From Desulfobacteraceae bacterium (lineage in GTDB: Bacteria > Desulfobacterota > Desulfobacteria > Desulfobacterales > Desulfosalsimonadaceae), in assembly GCA_014237465.1 (NCBI GenBank), contig JABZFM010000002.1:62001-126000 (forward strand): DNA of 64,000 nt, written 5' to 3'. Below are positions 46,250 through 55,765 of the stretch, piece by piece; positions within the stretch are counted from its first letter, which is position 1; every line of letters starts with the position of its first letter. The notes beneath the pieces are model-generated. The model was not told where the DNA came from and searched no databases. It saw only the letters and a list, made by a program, of their open reading frames with translations. A program made the translations under genes and the position numbers.

Positions 46250-49200
46250 TCAGGTGGGCTTTACTATGTTGCTTTCTCTATATCTTGTAGGCGTTTCACC
46301 CATAACCCGGTAAAAAATCCGGTTAAAGGTTCTCAGGCTTTCAAAACCGGCATCAAAAGCGATATCGATTATCTTTTTACCCGGGTGTTTCAACTCATCT
46401 GCAACAAATTCAATGCGGAGTTCATTTACATATTCGCGAATTGATTTGCCCAGTTGTCTCTTGAATAATTTTCCCAGGTAATCCGGATTTAAATCACACT
46501 GACGGGCAAGCGTCTCCCGGGAAACCTCCTCGGTGAAATGCTGCTTGATGTAGTCTATGAGATCCTGCACTTTTTTATCCGGGGGGCTCTCTATTTGTGT
46601 GTCAACCCCATTGGTTTCAAGATTTGCGAGTTTTTCAGTGAGAAAAAGGTTTTCTATGGCAACAGCGGCTTGTGATAAAAGTTTACCCAGTAAATCAACA
46701 TCTTTCTCGAAGAAAACCCCTTCTGCCAAATTATTTTGCAGATAACAGACACCATTGATCAGGTCATTATATTTCAAAGGCATACAAAGGATTGATTTTA
46801 TATTGCTTCGACTGACACTGATCTGGTCTGAAAAAGTGTCATCGGTTTCCGCATTGGTAGTGATTATCGGTTTTCCGCTATTGAAAACCGCATCAACGAT
46901 GGTTTGCGAATAAACCGGTTCCAGATCTGTGTTTATACCCCGCCAAGTGTCTAAAAAAACAGCATTGAAGTCTTTTTTACTAAGGAAAATCCCTCCAGCT
47001 TGGGCGCCAGTTATCTCAAGAGCCTTCTTCATCACCAAACCGGACAGGTCATCCACATTGTGGCTGGTGGAAATCTCTTTCCCAAAATCAAGTACCGCCT
47101 GCTTTCGTTTTTCTTCTACAATATCCACTTTAGAGGTAGCGTCCGCCAGCCGGATACCAAGGATAGCCTCAGTTTTTTCCTTCCAGTACGGAACCTCCAT
47201 TTGATCAAACAGCATATAGGCGTTTTCCAACTCTGTACGGGCTCTTTCCTGCCGTCCGGTGTCTTTGAGGAACATGCCGTATGCGTATCGTATCCGGGCC
47301 AGCTTATATCGCTGCTTAAATGTTTCATGGTGGGCAATGGCCTTTTTGTAATACATATCGGCTTTAGCGAAATTGCCGGCAGCGGCTTGACAGCTAGCCA
47401 TAACTTTCAGGGCACCACCATAGTGCATCGGGTAGATTCTGTTTTTTTTCAGGGCGATTTTACAAAGACGATCGATTTTTTTAAATTGTTTTGCATTTTG
47501 TTGTGAAGCGGTTGCCGTGCGTTTTCCTTGACGGGTCAAATACTCGCCTAACAACACCTCGGGATAGAGATTGTGAATCTCCGTTACCAGGTGCTGCATG
47601 AAACTGTTTTGTTTATCAAGCCGGATGGCTTCCTGAAGATATTCCAATGCCTTATGATAATCGGTTTGTTCAAGATTGATACGGCAGAGGGTTATGGAAA
47701 TAGTGCACTGTTCAAAAAGACGATCTTGTAAGTGTCGATATGGCATCAAACTCGCCTCGGCACGATCATAATCACCCAAATTCGCGTAGATAGCTCCGGG
47801 TCCGGAGCCATGTGAAAGAAGAATTTCGTCGGCAGTGCTAGAAGCAACCCTCAGCGACATATTGATTTTCTTAAGTGCGTGTTGAAACTCTCCCAGTTCA
47901 GCATGGCATAAAGCATTTCCCATGTTTGCTGTACACAACTCATTGATCTCTTTTGTATGGATAAAAAAAAGGTGGCTACTGGTGAAATATTCAAGTGCCT
48001 TGCGGTAACGGCCGGTTATGGTGAAAAGAAACCCCAAAATAAGATCGCCGTATTGCATGAGCCATTCATTTTTCATGTCTTTTGCCATGGAAGCGGCCCT
48101 TTCAGCCTTAGCAAATGCCTTATTGTAAAAACGAAGAATCCCACACAGCATGGCATAATACATCAGGCTGTGGGCCAGCTCCGGAGAGGGCCCGATACGG
48201 TATTCCCCAAGGTTGAGCATCCGCAAAACAACGCGTGGGGCTTTCCAGAAGTCATACACATGGTAAGTCCAGAGCAAGTTTTTATAAAATTCAATCTTGA
48301 CCCTGTCTTTTTGTTTTGAAACCGTTGATATTTCAGCCCCCGGTCCGTCGGGCTTCCTGGGATGAAACCAAAGAAGGAACAGCTCTTTCAAGGTGCCGAT
48401 GAGAATTCCCGTTTTACCGACCGGTAGCCACTCGCCGATCAACTGCAGGCCCATTCTGGCCGGCTCTTCGGAGCTCCGATATTCTCCTTCCACGATATAA
48501 GCCTTGGTCATCCAGTTATACAGCACCGCTTTTTGCTGGGGATCTTTTCGAAAGGGCAGAAGTGTCTTCAGCAAACTTAAAGCGTCTTTCCCCTGGCGGG
48601 CGTTCAAACGGGTCTTGGCCAGTTCTTCGTTGCACACGATCCAGTCCTGACGGTTTGAATCCAGATCTTTTTCGAGTATTGTCTGAACGATCGAATAATA
48701 TTTGATTGCGTCATCATAGGCATACTCAATATTGGCTTGCCGACCTGCTGGATAGGCGTATTTTAAAATTTTTTCATCCCGGTCGCTTTCCGTGAAATGA
48801 TAGGCCAGATCAAAAAGTACATCCGATATATTTTTCTGATGCATCCGTTCTATGGCCAGACCAATCCAGTAATGAAACTCCTGCCGTTCCTTCTGAGGCA
48901 TGACGCTGTAGAAGGCTTCACGGATCCGGTCATGGACGAACACCATTTCTCCCTTTTTTAAAAAGTTTTCTTCGATGAGACGGTTTTCCAGAGCAAGGTC
49001 TATGGCCTGGATTGTTCTCTGGGGGGTGCCCGCAGTTTCATCGGTAATTACTTGTATCAATAATTCCATATCAAAACGTTTGCCGATGATCGCTGCTATC
49101 TGCAATACCTGCTGAACGGAATAATCAAGAGATCGGACACGGCCAAGCAGCATGTCGGTTAATGTATCAGGGAGAGATACATAAGTCAGATCTTTGGTTC

Positions 49201-50959
49201 GTAACTGCCAGCTGTTATTCTCACGGGTCAAATGGTTTCTCATGATCAAATGATGCAACAACTCAAAGGCATGAAACGGGTTGCCTAAACTTCTACGGTA
49301 CAGAAAGGCGGCAAGTTGAATGATCCAGGGTTCGTCCATATTCAGGACGTACCTGATAAAAACCTTCATCTCCTCTTCGGTAAAAGAAGTTAAAAAGAGT
49401 TGCTCCACTGTATACCGCTTTTCCTCAAGATAGAGAAGGTTATGGAGGGCATGATCTTTATCCACTTCATTGTTGCGATACGTACCCACAATCAATAGTG
49501 GTTTGTCATAAATATTTCTCGCAATTTCCTCTATAAGCTTCAGACTACCTACATCCGCCCATTGCAGATCATCCAAAAGCACCAGCAGTCCGTTTTCTGC
49601 TTCAGACAGGGAGAAGGTAAATGTGGACAAGGCCATACAGGAACGAATCATTTCCTGTTCCGGGGTGACCTTTGCAGTTTTCGGGCATTGGCCAAGGATC
49701 TCCTGAGCCGGTGGGTACAAATCAGTTATAATCTTTCCCAGTTCACTGCATTTTTTTTTCAGGGAGTGCGAGATGGATCTTTTTTTCTCCATATCATAGC
49801 GTTGAAATACCTTCATATAGTCAGACAAAGAGTCACGGAAAAGCCCCCAGGGCATTTTGCTGTTTCGCTCCAGACAACGACCTTCGCAAACCGAAAATTT
49901 TTGAGTCAGGGCAAACTCTCGAAATTCATTTAGCAATCTCGTTTTTCCGATGCCCGGCTCACCTGCAATGAAGCAGACCGACCCTGTGGAACTTCGAGTC
50001 ATATCGCATAGTTTTTTAAGCTGCTTGAGCTCCTGATCACGCCCCACCAAGTGAGTAGTAAAATGAAACAGATGCGATACATCTTTTTCTCCAACGAAAA
50101 AATCCAGATCGCCGGATGCATATTGTTCCAGATCTGCATGTAGGCCTATGCTGCTTTGATAGCGCCTGTCCGGGTCCTTTTTCAGAAGCTTCAAAATAAT
50201 CATGTCCAAAACCGGCGGAATATCGGGATTGAAAAGCGACGGGGTGTCCGGTGGCTTAGCAATCTGTTCATGGAGCATGGTCGACAGGGAGACGGTGGAA
50301 AACGGATGGACACCGGTAAGCAGTTGATAGGCAATAATGCCTAAGGAATACAGGTCACTCCGTTCATCTACTTTGCGGCGCAAAAGCCCAATTTGCTCGG
50401 GTGACATGTATTGAAATGTTCCTCGAATATCTGTTTCATTATCAATCACATTGGTATCTTTGATGCGGGAAAGGCCAAAGTCAAGAACCTTTGCCTGGGG
50501 TGAATCTTTGGTTTCTACCAGGATATTGCCTGGTTTCAGATCGCCATGGATTATTCGCTTGCTGTGGACGGCACTGAGTGCTTTTGTAATCTGCACCAAC
50601 AGGGATACCTTGTCGTCAATTCCGGCCTGAGACCTTTCCCCCCACTTATCGAGGGAAAAACCTTCCACATACTCCATGGCCATGTAATAGGAAAAATCAA
50701 AAGCCGCGTTATCCAGGCTGCCTGCATCCAGGATTTTAACGATATGAGGATGATCCAGGTCTTTAAGAATCTCCGCCTCTGTGCGGAATCGAATCTGGTG
50801 TTCAGGACGGCATAATTCGCGGGGCAACAGTTTCAGGGCAACGGATATATCGAGATTCAGATCCTTTGCTCGAAATACCGTGCTGAACTTGCTTTCCGCG
50901 ACTTTTTCGCCGATATGGTACCTGCGGCTTATAATAGAGCCTGTCAGACTGGAAGTCAT
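46250..50959 (-). CDS. Ser/Thr kinase-STAND ATPase-TPR-GAF-AraC multidomain regulator
   Basis: 1569 residues from ATG 50959 (MTSSLTGSIISRRYHIGE), with AAGGAAAAG upstream. An STK domain (1-270) has IIHGDLKPGN and VLDFGLSRI. An ATPase follows with Walker A GEPGIGKTRL and LLDDLQWAD. Next are about 700 residues of TPR-like helices, a GAF domain (~1290-1440: QAGGIFLS, ILCMPLKYND) and a C-terminal AraC-type DNA-binding domain (~1446-1569, two helix-turn-helix motifs). A kinase and a DNA-binding output on the same chain is uncommon and suggests a one-protein pathway from signal to transcription. The C-terminus is duplicated downstream (45412). It follows the FadL gene by 36 bases. Confidence 0.9.
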   Translation of the reverse strand: MTSSLTGSIISRRYHIGEKVAESKFSTVFRAKDLNLDISVALKLLPRELCRPEHQIRFRTEAEILKDLDHPHIVKILDAGSLDNAAFDFSYYMAMEYVEGFSLDKWGERSQAGIDDKVSLLVQITKALSAVHSKRIIHGDLKPGNILVETKDSPQAKVLDFGLSRIKDTNVIDNETDIRGTFQYMSPEQIGLLRRKVDERSDLYSLGIIAYQLLTGVHPFSTVSLSTMLHEQIAKPPDTPSLFNPDIPPVLDMIILKLLKKDPDRRYQSSIGLHADLEQYASGDLDFFVGEKDVSHLFHFTTHLVGRDQELKQLKKLCDMTRSSTGSVCFIAGEPGIGKTRLLNEFREFALTQKFSVCEGRCLERNSKMPWGLFRDSLSDYMKVFQRYDMEKKRSISHSLKKKCSELGKIITDLYPPAQEILGQCPKTAKVTPEQEMIRSCMALSTFTFSLSEAENGLLVLLDDLQWADVGSLKLIEEIARNIYDKPLLIVGTYRNNEVDKDHALHNLLYLEEKRYTVEQLFLTSFTEEEMKVFIRYVLNMDEPWIIQLAAFLYRRSLGNPFHAFELLHHLIMRNHLTRENNSWQLRTKDLTYVSLPDTLTDMLLGRVRSLDYSVQQVLQIAAIIGKRFDMELLIQVITDETAGTPQRTIQAIDLALENRLIEENFLKKGEMVFVHDRIREAFYSVMPQKERQEFHYWIGLAIERMHQKNISDVLFDLAYHFTESDRDEKILKYAYPAGRQANIEYAYDDAIKYYSIVQTILEKDLDSNRQDWIVCNEELAKTRLNARQGKDALSLLKTLLPFRKDPQQKAVLYNWMTKAYIVEGEYRSSEEPARMGLQLIGEWLPVGKTGILIGTLKELFLLWFHPRKPDGPGAEISTVSKQKDRVKIEFYKNLLWTYHVYDFWKAPRVVLRMLNLGEYRIGPSPELAHSLMYYAMLCGILRFYNKAFAKAERAASMAKDMKNEWLMQYGDLILGFLFTITGRYRKALEYFTSSHLFFIHTKEINELCTANMGNALCHAELGEFQHALKKINMSLRVASSTADEILLSHGSGPGAIYANLGDYDRAEASLMPYRHLQDRLFEQCTISITLCRINLEQTDYHKALEYLQEAIRLDKQNSFMQHLVTEIHNLYPEVLLGEYLTRQGKRTATASQQNAKQFKKIDRLCKIALKKNRIYPMHYGGALKVMASCQAAAGNFAKADMYYKKAIAHHETFKQRYKLARIRYAYGMFLKDTGRQERARTELENAYMLFDQMEVPYWKEKTEAILGIRLADATSKVDIVEEKRKQAVLDFGKEISTSHNVDDLSGLVMKKALEITGAQAGGIFLSKKDFNAVFLDTWRGINTDLEPVYSQTIVDAVFNSGKPIITTNAETDDTFSDQISVSRSNIKSILCMPLKYNDLINGVCYLQNNLAEGVFFEKDVDLLGKLLSQAAVAIENLFLTEKLANLETNGVDTQIESPPDKKVQDLIDYIKQHFTEEVSRETLARQCDLNPDYLGKLFKRQLGKSIREYVNELRIEFVADELKHPGKKIIDIAFDAGFESLRTFNRIFYRVMGETPTRYRESNIVKPT

Positions 50960-50995
50960 GAGTTGATCTTTTCCTTTTTGGGAAAGCAAGTGCAA

Positions 50996-52240
50996 TCAGA
51001 ACATAAACCCGGCACTCATCATAATCGCATGAGAGCTATTTTCGTATGTGCCTGGTAAAGACGAATCCCTAACAGTCCGGTCTTCATAAATACTGCACAT
51101 ATAGCCAATATCAGCAGTCCAGGTTTCCGCCTTATACCCAAACCCCATCATAACATTGTGACTTTTAGCATCCGGATTGTCCGGTCCCAGGGTGTGATCC
51201 GGAACATAGGTATCTGAAAAACCATACCCTGCCCTTGCAGCCATGGTTTTACTGAACCAATACTCGAAACCGATTGCTATGGAATACGAATCCTGCCAAT
51301 CCAAAAGGTTAGAACTGTCTGTTAAAATCGGCGGTACCTGGTTTTTAAGATGCAGATCCATGTAATCAAGCACTGACCAGCCGAACCATTGGTATTCCAA
51401 TCCGATGATCAATTTGTCCATAGGCCGCAGTGCAATGCCGATGTTCACAACATCCGGAAAAGTGATCGACGTTTCCACATCGGTTTTAAATTGGCTTCCG
51501 TTAAATATGGACTGCAAGGGAGGGGCAATGCCTTTTATTTTCAAGGTTCCGTCTTGATCTACCTTTACCCGGCTTCTGTATGCTGCACCAATACTGAATA
51601 TCTTGACTGGTTTATATAATATTCCCAGGTTATAACCCCAACCATCGCCGGTTGCTTCCATCTCCATGCGGGCATCCGGTGACCCTGCTTCAGATTGATC
51701 GACCTTTTTTACTGCCTCGTTCATGGCATAATAGTAATTAAGGCCTGCGCCCACAGACAGGTTTGGCAAAATTTGCCACGCGGCACTCGGATTGACATTT
51801 ATGGTGGCTATGGTGCTCTCAACGGACTGATAACGGGTCAAACCGGTATCCAACCATTTTCTTCCGCCAATACCGAAAGGAGAATAAATAGCCAGCCCAA
51901 AAGCGAATTTGTCTAAACAAAAATCAGATGAGACATATAAATGAGGAGGAAAGAATACCTGCGATTCAGTTGTTTCTCTTTGCCCGTTCAGGTTTGTGTA
52001 TTTTGATGATGGGATTATTACACTGCTGCCTGTGTATACTTGCGTCCGGTCCACATTCGTCAAGCCGGCAGGATTATATGCCATTGCAGAGGGATCGTCA
52101 GCGATTCCCGTGAATGCACATCCCATGGAACCGGCCCTTGTCCCATGGATAAATCCTCCGGCAGCAACTGTTTGCGGGAATGACAAGATTAATAAGATTA
52201 TTGTCCATACAATACATTTTGAATTGAGTTGAGTTATCAT
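50996..52240 (-). CDS. FadL/TodX-family outer-membrane transporter
   Basis: 414 residues from ATG 52240, with GGAGG six bases upstream. A signal peptide (ending TVAAGG) is followed by the FadL signature GTRAGSMGCAFTGIADDPSAM and AYNPAGL. The rest is beta-barrel-like, with alternating hydrophobic strands and an aromatic final strand ending in MSAGFMF, as in outer-membrane porins. FadL proteins move long-chain fatty acids or aromatic hydrocarbons across the outer membrane. Together with the kinase regulator just downstream it may form a sensing and uptake pair, which is an inference from position. Confidence 0.9.
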   Translation of the reverse strand: MITQLNSKCIVWTIILLILSFPQTVAAGGFIHGTRAGSMGCAFTGIADDPSAMAYNPAGLTNVDRTQVYTGSSVIIPSSKYTNLNGQRETTESQVFFPPHLYVSSDFCLDKFAFGLAIYSPFGIGGRKWLDTGLTRYQSVESTIATINVNPSAAWQILPNLSVGAGLNYYYAMNEAVKKVDQSEAGSPDARMEMEATGDGWGYNLGILYKPVKIFSIGAAYRSRVKVDQDGTLKIKGIAPPLQSIFNGSQFKTDVETSITFPDVVNIGIALRPMDKLIIGLEYQWFGWSVLDYMDLHLKNQVPPILTDSSNLLDWQDSYSIAIGFEYWFSKTMAARAGYGFSDTYVPDHTLGPDNPDAKSHNVMMGFGYKAETWTADIGYMCSIYEDRTVRDSSLPGTYENSSHAIMMSAGFMF

Positions 52241-52258
52241 TGCATCCCTCCATTTCAA

Positions 52259-52845
52259 AAAATGTCAGTAAAGATATGCGACAAAGATTCGACTGATATT
52301 AGAATAAATTGGGCAGCTGTTTATGTATGGTAATTTGCTTTTTTTTTGTTGAGATATAGCCTCCTATAGATAATTCTTTAACTCAACTTTCGGGGAAGAT
52401 AGTTTGAAAAATTTTAGTAACTTCTCAATAAGTTCGGGTGTTTAAAAATACAATGCTTTTATTGTAGTATATTATATGTATAAAGGCAATGAATATCAAG
52501 ACAATCATATCGCAAAAACCGGACAAAGAGAAGACGCCTTTGGTCTAATTTTGGCCCTTTTGAAAATCGCGCCCCCTTCAGATACTTCATTTGTAGGATA
52601 AATACTGACAAAATTTGACTACAACCATACCAATTAAAATTTTCAGAATAACACAATTCTCATTTTCCACCGGATCAAAATGGGCGGTCAAATATTTCAA
52701 ATTAACTTGAAAATATTAGCTATTCCCCATACTGAAATTTTATCTTATCAAATAAAATACCCAACAATAGCCCCATCCTTAAAATACGTTACAAAAAGCA
52801 ATTCTTGACAAATCCGATTGTTACGTCCTAATCGATTAAAAGTCT
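52259..52845. other. AT-rich intergenic region with no supported gene
   Basis: 587 bp, unusually AT-rich (long A/T runs, for example CTTTTTTTTTGTTGAGATAT near 52350). I see no frame with a plausible start, no terminator and no repeat shared with the rest of the window. It separates the accessory block from the truncated metal-binding-repeat fragment and may mark a junction. Confidence 0.6.
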
Positions 52846-53106
52846 ACCTGCGGAGGCGACTGCAATGATAATAATCCAATAATTAATCCTGCCGCAGAGG
52901 AATTGCCTGGAAACGAAATTGATGAGAGTTGTGATGGTTCTTTAGGGAATTGTGATCCCAACGATTCTTGGAATAATCATGGTATGTATGTGAGATGTGT
53001 AACCCACGAAGTAGAATCGTTAGTGAGTGGAGGTATAATCACTCAGGAACAAGGCGATATACTAATTAATTCTGCTGCTACGTCAGATATTGGCAAAAAA
53101 AAGTAA
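52846..53106 (+). pseudogene. Truncated copy of the MopRes-type protein C-terminus
   Basis: About 87 codons that match the last ~85 residues of the protein encoded at 32727 (CGGDCNDNNP, CDGSLGNCDP, NNHGMYVRCVTHEVE, GGIITQEQGDILINSAA, SDIGKKK, stop), and the DNA also matches closely. Upstream the frame hits a stop at 52837, and only a TTG at 52903 is available inside. It has no signal peptide or promoter and is in the opposite orientation to its parent, so it is a 5'-truncated relic. Confidence 0.75.
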
Positions 53107-53121
53107 AACCACTGAACTGTG

Positions 53122-53144
53122 ACTTGCCCAAAGGGCCAAGTTTT
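53122..53144 (+). terminator. Weak terminator-like hairpin after the truncated copy
   Basis: ACTTG-CCC pairs with GGG-CCAAGT (one bulged base) and is followed by TTTT. It is a possible terminator on the plus strand. Confidence 0.35.
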
Positions 53145-53156
53145 CTATGCTATAAT

Positions 53157-53188
53157 AAAAAAAAGGACCATATAAAATTACATGGTCC
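53157..53188 (-). terminator. Rho-independent terminator of the tRNA pair
   Basis: On the minus strand GGACCAT (complement of 53182-53188) pairs with ATGGTCC (complement of 53165-53171), followed by eight Ts. It begins 12 bases after the tRNA-Arg 3' end. Confidence 0.85.
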
Positions 53189-53199
53189 CTTGCTATTCA

Positions 53200-53276
<77 letters not shown>

Positions 53277-53326
53277 GTAAGCGACTAATCCATTGCAGAA
53301 AACCAGCTGCAACGGTTATTTTCTGA

Positions 53327-53403
53327 TGGGGTGAGTGATGGGACTTGAACCCACGACCACCTGGGCCACAACCAGGTGCTCTACCAACTGAGCTACACCC
53401 ACC
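53327..53403 (-). tRNA. tRNA-His (anticodon GTG)
   Basis: A 77-nt cloverleaf with CCA and the extra 5' G(-1) typical of tRNA-His. Acceptor GTGGGTG/CACTCAC with one G-U pair, D-arm GCTCAGTTGGTAGAGC, anticodon stem CCTGG/CCAGG around loop TTGTGGC, and T-arm with GGTTCAAGTCC. Co-oriented with tRNA-Arg and likely co-transcribed. Confidence 0.95.
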
Positions 53404-53417
53404 ATAGAAAGTAGCTT

Positions 53418-53446
53418 TATTTAGCAGACCGTTTTTATCTTTTCAA
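53418..53446 (-). promoter_or_regulatory. Candidate promoter of the tRNA-His/tRNA-Arg transcript
   Basis: On the minus strand TTGAAA (complement of 53441-53446) and TAAATA (complement of 53418-53423) are separated by 17 bases, placing the start a few bases before tRNA-His. The -10 fit is only moderate. Confidence 0.4.
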
Positions 53447-53490
53447 GAGGTTTTTATTATAATCTTAAAATAATGCGATCGCAAGCCCAG

Positions 53491-53516
53491 TTTTGCCCGG
53501 TTTTGCCCGGTTTTGC
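53491..53516. repeat. Short tandem repeat (10-mer TTTTGCCCGG)
   Basis: TTTTGCCCGG occurs twice in a row and then partially (TTTTGC) a third time. It lies between the tRNAs and the selB operon, in a 200-bp gap with no gene. Confidence 0.6.
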
Positions 53517-53603
53517 AATGATGATAAGAAACTTCTATTGACCATAGATTCTATTTTTATTACATTTTTTAATTTAAATGCATTAAAATAAAGGTTAATC
53601 AAC

Positions 53604-53786
53604 ATGAGCAAATATTTGATTTTTATTGTTAGGGCTATTTTCAGCTGTGTTTTTGCCGTTGTGCTCTGTAAAATGTTCAGACCGGATGCCCAACCGCTAT
53701 TTATCGCCGGGCTTGCGATTTTTCTATTGGGCGCATCTTATGGATTTGAGTACTTCAGGAAGAAAAAAACGAATAAAGGACGATAA
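53604..53786 (+). CDS. Small membrane protein (60 aa)
   Basis: Two hydrophobic helices (about 4-23 and 31-47) around a short polar loop, followed by a basic tail (FRKKKTNKGR). AAGG lies nine bases before ATG 53604. It stops four bases before the selB start, so the two are probably in one operon. Family not recognised. Confidence 0.6.
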   Translation: MSKYLIFIVRAIFSCVFAVVLCKMFRPDAQPLFIAGLAIFLLGASYGFEYFRKKKTNKGR

Positions 53787-53790
53787 AAAA

Positions 53791-55701
53791 TTGAAACAGA
53801 TTATTCTCGGCACCGCAGGACATATCGACCACGGCAAAACCAGCCTGATTAAAGCCATCAGCGGTTATGATACAGACCGCTTAAAAGAAGAAAAACAGCG
53901 AGGCATTACCATTGAACTGGGCTTTGCCTCCTTAGACCTTCCCAGCGGGACTCATATCGGTATTGTTGATGTGCCGGGGCATGAAAAATTTGTAAAAAAC
54001 ATGGTGGCCGGCGCAACCGGGATTGATGTGGTGGCCATGATCATTGCCGCTGATGAAGGGGTCATGCCCCAGACCCGGGAGCACCTGGAAATCTGCACGC
54101 TTCTTGGCATTCAATACGGATTTATCGTGCTGACCAAGATTGATATGGTGGATAATGAATGGGCGGAACTTGTCAAAGAAGACCTCGCAGAATTTGTGGA
54201 AGGCACTTTTCTGGAAAACGCGCCAGTCATTCCGGTATCATCAGTTACGGGTGAAGGGATACCGGAATTCATTCAAGCGCTTGACAGTTTCTGTTCGAAA
54301 ATATCCGTAAAAAAACCGAGCGGTCTGTTTCGCCTTCCGGTGGACCGGGTTTTTACAATGAAAGGGTTCGGAACAGTCATTACCGGCACCCTGATATCCG
54401 GAAAAATATCGGTGGGTGAAACCGTCATGATTTATCCGGGGGATACAAAATCCAAAATCAGGGGGCTTCAGGTTCATGATCAACAGGTGAATACTGCCGA
54501 AGCCGGTATGCGGACCGCCATTAATTTCCAGGGGATTGAAAAGGCAACGGTCAACCGGGGGGATATGATTGCCCGCCTGGAAACCCTGAAAAATTCGTTT
54601 ATGCTGGATATTGAACTCCACCTGTTGGAAAGCAATGTCCGGCCGGTTAAAAACAGGGATCGCGTCAGGTTCCATACCGGGACCAGTGAACTTCCCTGCA
54701 ACGTTATCCTGCTGGACAGGGAAACCCTTGAACCCGGGAAGACTGCTGTTATTCAGCTACGGCTTGATGCCCCGGTCGCCTGTGTAAAGGACGACCGGTT
54801 TGTTATCCGGAGCTATTCACCGGTGCGGACTCTTGGCGGCGGCCGGATATTGAATCCGATTCCGAAGAAACACAAACGGTTTAAAGATGAAACCAACGTC
54901 GATCTCTACGCGCTGGCAAACGCAGACGAAGAAACGCTGATTCAACTGCATGCAAAAGACGCCGGTTATGCCGAAGTCGCGTATTCCGACCTGCCGATCG
55001 TTACGAATCTTTCCGGAAAACAACTGGACAAATATCTGAAATTACTTTTGTCAAAACAATTGCTCATCCAGACCGACAAGGAGAATAAACGCTATATTCA
55101 CCAGAAAACTTTTGAGACTTTTATGTCAAAAATTTCGGAACTTTTGACCCAATACCATTCTGCTCACCCTTTGAAAAGCGGAATGCCCAAAGGGGAGCTA
55201 AAATCCAAATTTCCGCCGATTATGAGTGACAAACTGTTCAATCACTTACTGAATGCAATGGTCAAATCCAATGAAATCGTTTTAACGGAAAACAATATCC
55301 GGCTACCCGGCCATAAAGTAACGCTAAAAGCGGACCAATCCGGTATAAAGAAAAAAATCATTGAAACATATTTAAACAGCGGGCTTCAGCCGCCGTATTT
55401 CAAGGAACTGTCAGGCACTCTGAAGATTGACCCCAGGGAATCGAAAAATGTTCTCATGCTGCTGGTCAAGGAAGGATCTATTGTTAAAGTAAAAGAGGAA
55501 CTTTTTTTTCACGCAGACGTCATCACGGACCTGAAAACCCGGCTGATGGATTTTTTAAAATCAAACAGTGAAATCACGACTCCGAAATTTAAAGAGATGA
55601 CAGGCGCATCAAGAAAGTATACAATACCCCTGCTGGAATATTTTGATGATGAAAATTTAACCATCCGGGTTGGGGATATACGACAGCTCAGAAAACAGTA
55701 A
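53791..55701 (+). CDS. selB: Selenocysteine-specific elongation factor SelB
   Basis: 636 residues from TTG 53791, with AAAGGA ten bases upstream. An earlier frame opening at 53626 would run through the small membrane protein gene and is not used. The GTPase domain starts at once: [13 protein letters not shown] (G1), [31 protein letters not shown] (G3) and LTKIDMVD (G4). EF-Tu-like domains 2 and 3 follow, and the C-terminal ~250 residues are winged helices (domain 4) that bind the SECIS stem-loop. SelB delivers Sec-tRNA to in-frame UGA codons. selA, selC and selD are not in the window. Confidence 0.96.
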   Translation: MKQIILGTAGHIDHGKTSLIKAISGYDTDRLKEEKQRGITIELGFASLDLPSGTHIGIVDVPGHEKFVKNMVAGATGIDVVAMIIAADEGVMPQTREHLEICTLLGIQYGFIVLTKIDMVDNEWAELVKEDLAEFVEGTFLENAPVIPVSSVTGEGIPEFIQALDSFCSKISVKKPSGLFRLPVDRVFTMKGFGTVITGTLISGKISVGETVMIYPGDTKSKIRGLQVHDQQVNTAEAGMRTAINFQGIEKATVNRGDMIARLETLKNSFMLDIELHLLESNVRPVKNRDRVRFHTGTSELPCNVILLDRETLEPGKTAVIQLRLDAPVACVKDDRFVIRSYSPVRTLGGGRILNPIPKKHKRFKDETNVDLYALANADEETLIQLHAKDAGYAEVAYSDLPIVTNLSGKQLDKYLKLLLSKQLLIQTDKENKRYIHQKTFETFMSKISELLTQYHSAHPLKSGMPKGELKSKFPPIMSDKLFNHLLNAMVKSNEIVLTENNIRLPGHKVTLKADQSGIKKKIIETYLNSGLQPPYFKELSGTLKIDPRESKNVLMLLVKEGSIVKVKEELFFHADVITDLKTRLMDFLKSNSEITTPKFKEMTGASRKYTIPLLEYFDDENLTIRVGDIRQLRKQ

Positions 55702-55765
55702 AAATTATATCCAATACCCTCTTCGGTATATCCATGTAAAGCGGAGCATTCACAGGAGGAAAAAA

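Larger units (their letters stand above)
45211..46650. repeat. Tandem duplication of an AraC-module segment
   Basis: About 590 bp at 45211-45800 and its partner at 45880-46650 match along their lengths, including the non-coding part (AAATCCAxxTTATGGTT; TGTCTCGTCACxGxCAGAATG; GAAGAAAAATTAGTTGAAAA; TGTATCAGGTGGGCTTTAC) and the 3' coding end of the kinase gene. The second unit is longer because the element at 46076-46240 is inserted in it. The arrangement shows duplication of the 3' end of the kinase gene plus its downstream flank. The 412-bp gap 45838-46249 holds no other gene. Confidence 0.8.

Noticed and set aside
45211-46650. Insertion sequence explaining the duplication
   Set aside because: No transposase frame is present; the segments are duplicated host sequence with a short non-coding element in one copy.
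52459-52656. 65-codon frame on the minus strand in the AT-rich gap
   Set aside because: No Shine-Dalgarno and unconvincing amino-acid composition.
53626-53790. Upstream extension of selB to 53626
   Set aside because: It would overlap the small membrane protein and lacks a ribosome site; the GTPase motif begins right after the TTG at 53791.
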